Translations under genes and position numbers: made by a program | NCBI RefSeq assembly: GCF_049723905.1 | Contig: NZ_JBJKFD010000001.1 | Coordinates: forward strand, 2,542,001-2,606,000 | Length of the DNA: 64,000 bases | From: G963665185 sp049723905 | Lineage (GTDB): Bacteria > Desulfobacterota > Desulfovibrionia > Desulfovibrionales > Desulfovibrionaceae | Direction of reading: 5' to 3' | Part shown: piece after piece, positions 60,457 to 64,000 of the stretch | Layout: every line of letters starts with the position of its first letter | Numbering within the stretch: the stretch's first letter is position 1 | The notes under the pieces: generated by a model | Told to the model about the DNA's origin: nothing | The model's database searches: none | The model's input: only the letters and a program-made list of their open reading frames with translations

Positions 60457-60480
60457 CGAGGAGATACTCTCGTCTCCTCG
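60457..60480 (+). promoter_or_regulatory. Leader hairpin before the helicase operon
   Basis: CGAGGAGA (60457-60464) pairs perfectly with TCTCCTCG (60473-60480), ending 25 bp before the ATG. It could modulate translation or act as an attenuator; no T run follows. Confidence 0.5.
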
Positions 60481-60505
60481 GAACAATCTAACGTTTGGAG
60501 GACAC

Positions 60506-60676
60506 ATGTCTGAACAAGCTTCGACCTTTAAGAACATAGGTATCGATGAACAACTGCACAAACAAATGAAAGCACTGGCTGCTATACGAGGAATCAGCCT
60601 GAGAGACTTGTACGACACGGTCATTCGAGACTTTGTTTCGACAGGCATGAACAAGGCGGCAAACGATGACCAATAG
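60506..60676 (+). CDS. Small ribbon-helix-helix protein upstream of the helicase
   Basis: A 56-residue protein. The ATG at 60506 follows TTTGGAGGA. ASTFKNIGIDEQLHKQMKALAAIRGISLRDLYDTVIRDFVSTG is a CopG-like RHH pattern (segments IDEQLHKQMKALA and GISLRDLYDTVI). The stop overlaps the helicase start (ATGACCAATAG). Probably an autoregulator of the replication operon, perhaps acting at the dyad at 60410. Confidence 0.75.
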   Translation: MSEQASTFKNIGIDEQLHKQMKALAAIRGISLRDLYDTVIRDFVSTGMNKAANDDQ

Positions 60677-62075
60677 CTACGACCTGGACAAGATCATTCC
60701 ACTTATAATCGGCTATTGTGAAATCGATGAGGCCCATGCTGCTACCATGTTCGACAATTTCACTCCTCAGCACTTTCCTGAAAATGCAGAGCATATCTTC
60801 AGAATATATAAGGAGCATTTCCTTACAACTGGTAACCTACCAAGTAGGAGCATGCTCAACACGCTGAAGTTAAGTAGAAAGGCACGTCAATTAACCGAGG
60901 CATTCGTCAAAGTTTTAGATGAATTCGATTTTGAGTCTTACCCAGCCAAAGAAGTGCGTAGGCTAAGCCGAGCTTTCCTGAAGCAACAACGAGGTCTCGA
61001 AATGAAGGCCAAGTTACAAGTGGCATTTGAACTAGATGAGCAAGGTCTGCTGAATCCAGAGGAAATCGAAGCAGCTTATGAGAATATTCGAGACACTGTT
61101 TCCAAGCGTCTTCCATTCAGTGAAGAGCTGGTCACCGACTTTGAAAGCGACCTACCGGGTTTGCTCAGGGAAGTGCTGTCACCGGAGAGCAGAAAAGTCG
61201 TCAAGACCGGATTCCCAACAATAGACGACGCCCTTGCCGGGGGCTTGAGTGAAAGCACGCTCACACTGCTTGCCTCAAGGACGCATGGCGGCAAGACCAC
61301 GACCATGCTCAACATGGCTTTCAGGCAAGTAGAGAACGGGCATAACGTTCTCTTTATCTCATTAGAGGATACGAAAAAGTACCTCTATTACAAGTACCTT
61401 GCCCTGAGAAGCGACATCCCCATAAGCGTCATCAACGATCTCAAACCCAAAAACAAGATGCAGCACATCAACAAGTTCCTAGACCGAAATAAACACGACG
61501 AAACTCAACGCGGCAAACTCATTGTCCTCGACTTGGGTGAACAGGAATTCAGGATTTCCGACATGAGGGAAGTGGTCATGGATTATCTGGAGAAAAGCAT
61601 TGATGTTGTCTACCTGGACTACCTCGGCAAGCTCACGGCACCGGCTGGAATGAACAAAAGCACCATATACGAAAAAGGGAAAGCCTATGCCGCAGGCCTG
61701 CGCCGACTTTCCCTTGAGACAAACATCCCTATTGTCACGGCCTGCCAGACAACGAAAGAGAGCCTGAATAAGTCGATCGTCGATCTAGACTTGGATTGTG
61801 TCAGCGAGTCCTCGGCAATCACCCACACGGCAGATGTCATCGGGATACTGTCCGGATCCAAAGACGAATTCAAGATGTACGAGAATGAGCGATTCATCAA
61901 ATTCGTCAAAAACAGGCTGTCGTGCCACGTCGATGAAGTCATGAGCCTCTATTGGGATTCAAAAACGCTCAAGATTTTCGACGAATCTGAAAGAACGGCA
62001 TGGGAACGATACGGGGAACTCACTGGTGACGACCGAGAAATCTTCGATGAAAAAGCACCCGGCCGCGCAGCATAA
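60666..62075 (+). CDS. DnaB-like replicative helicase
   Basis: A 469-residue DnaB-family helicase. The N-terminal helical domain (about 1-155) precedes a RecA-like core. Walker A is SRTHGGKTTTMLN, slightly unusual, with Ser at the first position of the motif; Walker B is IDVVYLDYLGKL. The following parts LRRLSLETNIPIVTACQTTKES and LDLDCVSESSAITHTADVIG fit DnaB motifs H3-H4. It unwinds the element's replication fork. It shares an operon with a phage O-like protein, suggesting autonomous replication. Confidence 0.9.
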   Translation: MTNSYDLDKIIPLIIGYCEIDEAHAATMFDNFTPQHFPENAEHIFRIYKEHFLTTGNLPSRSMLNTLKLSRKARQLTEAFVKVLDEFDFESYPAKEVRRLSRAFLKQQRGLEMKAKLQVAFELDEQGLLNPEEIEAAYENIRDTVSKRLPFSEELVTDFESDLPGLLREVLSPESRKVVKTGFPTIDDALAGGLSESTLTLLASRTHGGKTTTMLNMAFRQVENGHNVLFISLEDTKKYLYYKYLALRSDIPISVINDLKPKNKMQHINKFLDRNKHDETQRGKLIVLDLGEQEFRISDMREVVMDYLEKSIDVVYLDYLGKLTAPAGMNKSTIYEKGKAYAAGLRRLSLETNIPIVTACQTTKESLNKSIVDLDLDCVSESSAITHTADVIGILSGSKDEFKMYENERFIKFVKNRLSCHVDEVMSLYWDSKTLKIFDESERTAWERYGELTGDDREIFDEKAPGRAA

Positions 62076-62093
62076 GGGACAAGGAAAGAATAC

Positions 62094-62462
62094 ATGCCGA
62101 TAAAAAACGACGAACTGAAACAACGCAAGAGACGACTTGAAGACGGACTTAGCGCCCCTCAGCAGGAGTCGCAACAGCCATATACAATGATTCGAAACTA
62201 CTTGCTTGAAGCAATACTAAAACACAAATTGAATGGCGCCGAACAAAAATTAATCTGGTGGGTCTATCGACAGACATACGGTTACTACCGTGAATTCATC
62301 AGATTCCAGCCCGACCGAATTGTTCATGAGACAAGCTATGGCCGCAAGGCAGTCGACAATGCTTACAAGTCGCTCACGGAAAGGAATATACTTCGACTGG
62401 AAGATGACGACAAAAAGAAAAAGCGCATGCAAGTCAACTTTAAATCGAGCACTTGGAAATAG
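62094..62462 (+). CDS. Phage replication protein O-like (N-terminal domain)
   Basis: A 122-residue protein. The part TMIRNYLLEAILKHKLNGAEQKLIWWVYRQTYGY is typical of the phage replication protein O N-terminal domain, and SYGRKAVDNAYKSLTERNILRLE is its winged-helix continuation. An AAGGAAAG site lies before the ATG. O-like proteins bind the origin and recruit the helicase, here DnaB-like and 18 bp upstream. Short of the full O protein (C-terminal part absent), so it may be a minimal loader/initiator. It should bind an origin on this element, perhaps the hairpin region at 59840. Confidence 0.85.
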   Translation: MPIKNDELKQRKRRLEDGLSAPQQESQQPYTMIRNYLLEAILKHKLNGAEQKLIWWVYRQTYGYYREFIRFQPDRIVHETSYGRKAVDNAYKSLTERNILRLEDDDKKKKRMQVNFKSSTWK

Positions 62463-62485
62463 CTCATAAAACAAATAACCAAACA

Positions 62486-62526
62486 AGCCCGGAGGAACCA
62501 CAATCCTCCGGGCTGTTTCATTTTTT
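62486..62526 (+). terminator. Terminator of the helicase operon
   Basis: The perfect 11-bp stem AGCCCGGAGGA (62486-62496) with 62504-62514 is followed by TTTCATTTTTT. On the minus strand it also lies past the small genes arriving from the right. Confidence 0.88.
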
Positions 62527-62712
62527 ATGCTTCATAATTCTTACAGAAAGAGCCGTATATGAGTCGGAACTTGCATCATCAAGCGTTCCCATCACTAGGC
62601 ACAACAGGGCCATTACGTGGTTCATTTTCTCAACAGGCAGCTTCACCTGACGATAGCTATTCACAACACGTTTGACCTTGCTCAGAGCGTCATCATGGCC
62701 GTTTCCGGTCAC
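62518..62712 (-). CDS. Small hypothetical protein, 64 aa
   Basis: Starting from GTG at 62712, it encodes a 64-residue peptide with LSKVKRVVNSYRQVKLPVEKM and NHVMALLCLVMGTLDD, likely helical. Not recognised. Its start lies inside the end of the 35-residue frame, in another reading frame; GGAAAG precedes the GTG. The longer ATG reading is rejected because it gives a low-complexity leader. Confidence 0.42.
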   Translation of the reverse strand: MTGNGHDDALSKVKRVVNSYRQVKLPVEKMNHVMALLCLVMGTLDDASSDSYTALSVRIMKHKK

Positions 62713-62800
62713 TGTACAGGCTTTCCGAAAACTCTTCCTCGTACTGCTCCGACTGCACGGATTCATTACCAAGATATTTGTCGATAAGATTTGCTGGCAT
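62693..62800 (-). CDS. Small hypothetical protein, 35 aa
   Basis: The ATG at 62800 follows CGGGGAGTGAG. It encodes a 35-residue acidic peptide (MPANLIDKYLGNES and YEEEFSESLYSDRKRP). Overlapped by the GTG-started 64-residue frame downstream. A strong ribosome site supports it; no family. Confidence 0.45.
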   Translation of the reverse strand: MPANLIDKYLGNESVQSEQYEEEFSESLYSDRKRP

Positions 62801-62938
62801 TTCTCACTCCCCGGCACCGAAGATTTTCCGTAGCTCAATACTATTTATAAGGAACGAAATGCCAACGGGAGCTATCCATATGAATTACCTCGAAGAACGA
62901 GAACCATGCGGGATGACTGACAAGCCCCCACGAAAGGG

Positions 62939-63277
62939 CTAATCCTCATCCACCTTATAAGTAATCTTCACGGCTTTGCTCATCTTATACAGCATAACAA
63001 TACTTGCGTCGTCAGCCGCACGAATGGTGTTCGCAAGCTCGCTCCTCATAATGCCGGGACTGGGCAATTCATAGTTGTCCAGCAGCTTCCCCAACCGAAC
63101 ATCAAGGGCCTCGGCAATCCGTTCCAGCTTGAAGACCGTAATATTCCCTTCACCACGCTCGACCTCACCAAGATATTTGGCACTTATATCAACAATCTCA
63201 GCAAGTTTGGCTTGGCTCAATCCTTTCTCCTTACGACGAGAACGGATTTTAGCACCCAAAAAATCCTTCAACTCCAT
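62939..63277 (-). CDS. XRE-family helix-turn-helix repressor
   Basis: A 112-residue Cro/CI-like regulator. MELKDFLGAKIRSRRKEKGLSQAKLAEIVDISAKYLGEVERGEGNITVFKLERIAEAL is the HTH (recognition part SQAKLAEIVDIS), followed by a helical C-terminal tail. The ATG at 63277 is chosen because GGAGG lies 8 bp upstream; a GTG three codons earlier is less likely. ATAAGT occurs three times in the divergent gap (63296, 63333, 63364), possible operator half-sites. Likely lysogeny-type repressor. Confidence 0.88.
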   Translation of the reverse strand: MELKDFLGAKIRSRRKEKGLSQAKLAEIVDISAKYLGEVERGEGNITVFKLERIAEALDVRLGKLLDNYELPSPGIMRSELANTIRAADDASIVMLYKMSKAVKITYKVDED

Positions 63278-63445
63278 AACAGCCACCTCCGACCGATAAG
63301 TATAGGTGGCAAACCAGCGAACTAAACCTTTTATAAGTGTTTACAAGCTCATTTATACAACATATAAGTAATCAAAATCGACAATTGGACACACAAAGCT
63401 CATCAGATGAGCGAGACCACTATCTCAAACTGAACAGGAGAAAGC
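63278..63445. promoter_or_regulatory. Divergent promoter region of the XRE repressor gene
   Basis: Three direct ATAAGT copies at 63296-63301, 63333-63338 and 63364-63369 are spaced by about 31-37 bp, near three turns of DNA. Candidate repressor half-sites; inference. Confidence 0.42.
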
Positions 63446-64000
63446 ATGTCCGCCACCAAGGAAGAATTCGTCAAGATCATGGAACAACGCATTGAAGCCG
63501 ATCCCAACCAACTCGGCATCCCCAATGCCCGGTTGGTGAAATTCGTCAACGACTTCGTTGATACCGAAGGCAGCAAATATCTGGACTACGGTCTCATCAA
63601 TTGGGGCATCGGCGTCCTCTTCTGGGGAATCCCTCTTGCCTTTCGGCAGATTACTCCCAAAGCAGTTGTCCATGAACTCGACCACGGCAAGGCCATCGAC
63701 CTCGACAAGCTCTATGCGGCCCATTCCGAATGGATCAACATGGATATCAACCGAGAGATGCCCCTCCTCTTCCACAAGATAGGCTCGATGAGCCCAAGCT
63801 GCGTCCTGCTCACCAACACGACTCTCTACTACAACATGCCGAGGTCGAAGAAATCCGGTGACGCCAAGCAGCAGACCATGGGCAAGATCGACATAGCCGA
63901 CATCACCCAATTCGATACCAAACCCCATTCCATTATGGATATGATTACCCTGACCGTGAACAACAACGAGATCGGCGCATTCAACTGCAAGAAAGCTCAC
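63446..64000 (+). CDS. Hypothetical protein, 185 codons, runs off the right edge
   Basis: ATG at 63446 after AACAGGAG; the frame is open to the window edge (185 codons). It begins MSATKEEFVKIMEQRIEADP, followed by a patch GLINWGIGVLFWGIPLAF that could be a buried strand or membrane-proximal helix. Later SMSPSCVLLTNTTLYYNM and KIDIADITQF resemble the strands of a bacterial PH-like domain, which is only a guess. Divergent from the XRE repressor, so it is probably repressed by it and the first gene of the right-hand operon. Confidence 0.62.
   Translation, partial: MSATKEEFVKIMEQRIEADPNQLGIPNARLVKFVNDFVDTEGSKYLDYGLINWGIGVLFWGIPLAFRQITPKAVVHELDHGKAIDLDKLYAAHSEWINMDINREMPLLFHKIGSMSPSCVLLTNTTLYYNMPRSKKSGDAKQQTMGKIDIADITQFDTKPHSIMDMITLTVNNNEIGAFNCKKAH

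Larger units (their letters stand above)
60182..60505. other. Upstream region of the helicase operon
   Basis: The right part of the 786-bp non-coding gap. It contains long A/T runs and the two dyads listed separately. Nothing else is supported. Confidence 0.45.
55131..64000. mobile_element. Integrated mobile element (phage or plasmid type), right end beyond the window
   Basis: From about 55 kb the bases turn AT-richer. The genes are element-like: integrase with overlapping excisionase-like gene, second tyrosine recombinase, ribbon-helix-helix proteins, DnaB-like helicase, phage O-like replication protein, XRE repressor and unknown small proteins. No capsid, tail or conjugation gene is seen before the edge. 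The exact left border is unknown; no tRNA gene lies there. Confidence 0.75.

Overview
The window is a GC-rich bacterial chromosome segment. From about 55 kb onward it becomes AT-richer and carries an integrated mobile element. Gene style suggests a Desulfovibrio-like (Desulfovibrionales) anaerobe: dCache chemoreceptor, sigma-54 regulator, fused fructose PTS protein, solitary NifU-like scaffolds and many transport systems. That assignment is an inference from gene content; no rRNA, tRNA or other phylogenetic marker is present.

Left part (1-15 kb). A NitT/TauT-type ABC importer (permease cut by the window edge, ATPase, binding protein) is followed by a chemoreceptor, an AhpD-like protein and a hotdog thioesterase. 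Next comes a complete acetoin-dehydrogenase-type locus on the minus strand: acoC (E2), a Lin0512-family gene, acoA, acoB, acoX and a DUF6506 gene. It is read from a clear -24/-12 (sigma-54) promoter, and the divergent gene acoR encodes the matching enhancer-binding protein. No E3 gene is in the window.

Middle (15-35 kb). A minus-strand run encodes a membrane-fusion protein, an RND pump, a CorA-like channel with an altered signature (GTN for GMN) and a large MscS channel, ending at a strong terminator. Then follow an HD-GYP protein, an AMIN-domain protein, a second ABC importer (binding protein, ATPase, fused permease), a PP2C phosphatase, a glycosyltransferase and a small cluster with a flavin-binding-type protein and two tandem NifU-like scaffold genes.

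35-55 kb. A fructose PTS operon (fruB-fruK-fruA) lies divergent from a LacI-type repressor, with two matching palindromic operators between them. A degenerate fragment of an M20 amidohydrolase, a DUF711 gene and a GlsB-like protein follow. An M20 amidohydrolase/DUF3100 transporter operon comes next with its own regulator, then a GNAT gene and an HAE1-type RND operon divergent from a MerR-type regulator with a canonical 19-bp-spacer promoter.

55 kb to end. An integrated element carries a phage-type integrase with an overlapping excisionase-like gene, a second very short tyrosine recombinase overlapping a 73-residue protein, ribbon-helix-helix proteins, a DnaB-like helicase, a phage O-like replication protein, an XRE repressor and several unknown genes. 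Its 786-bp central non-coding region holds eight consecutive inverted repeats (59840-60181). This is the most striking unexplained structure in the window and a candidate origin or folded-DNA recombination substrate. Four diverged copies of a multi-hairpin intergenic repeat are scattered through the chromosomal part.
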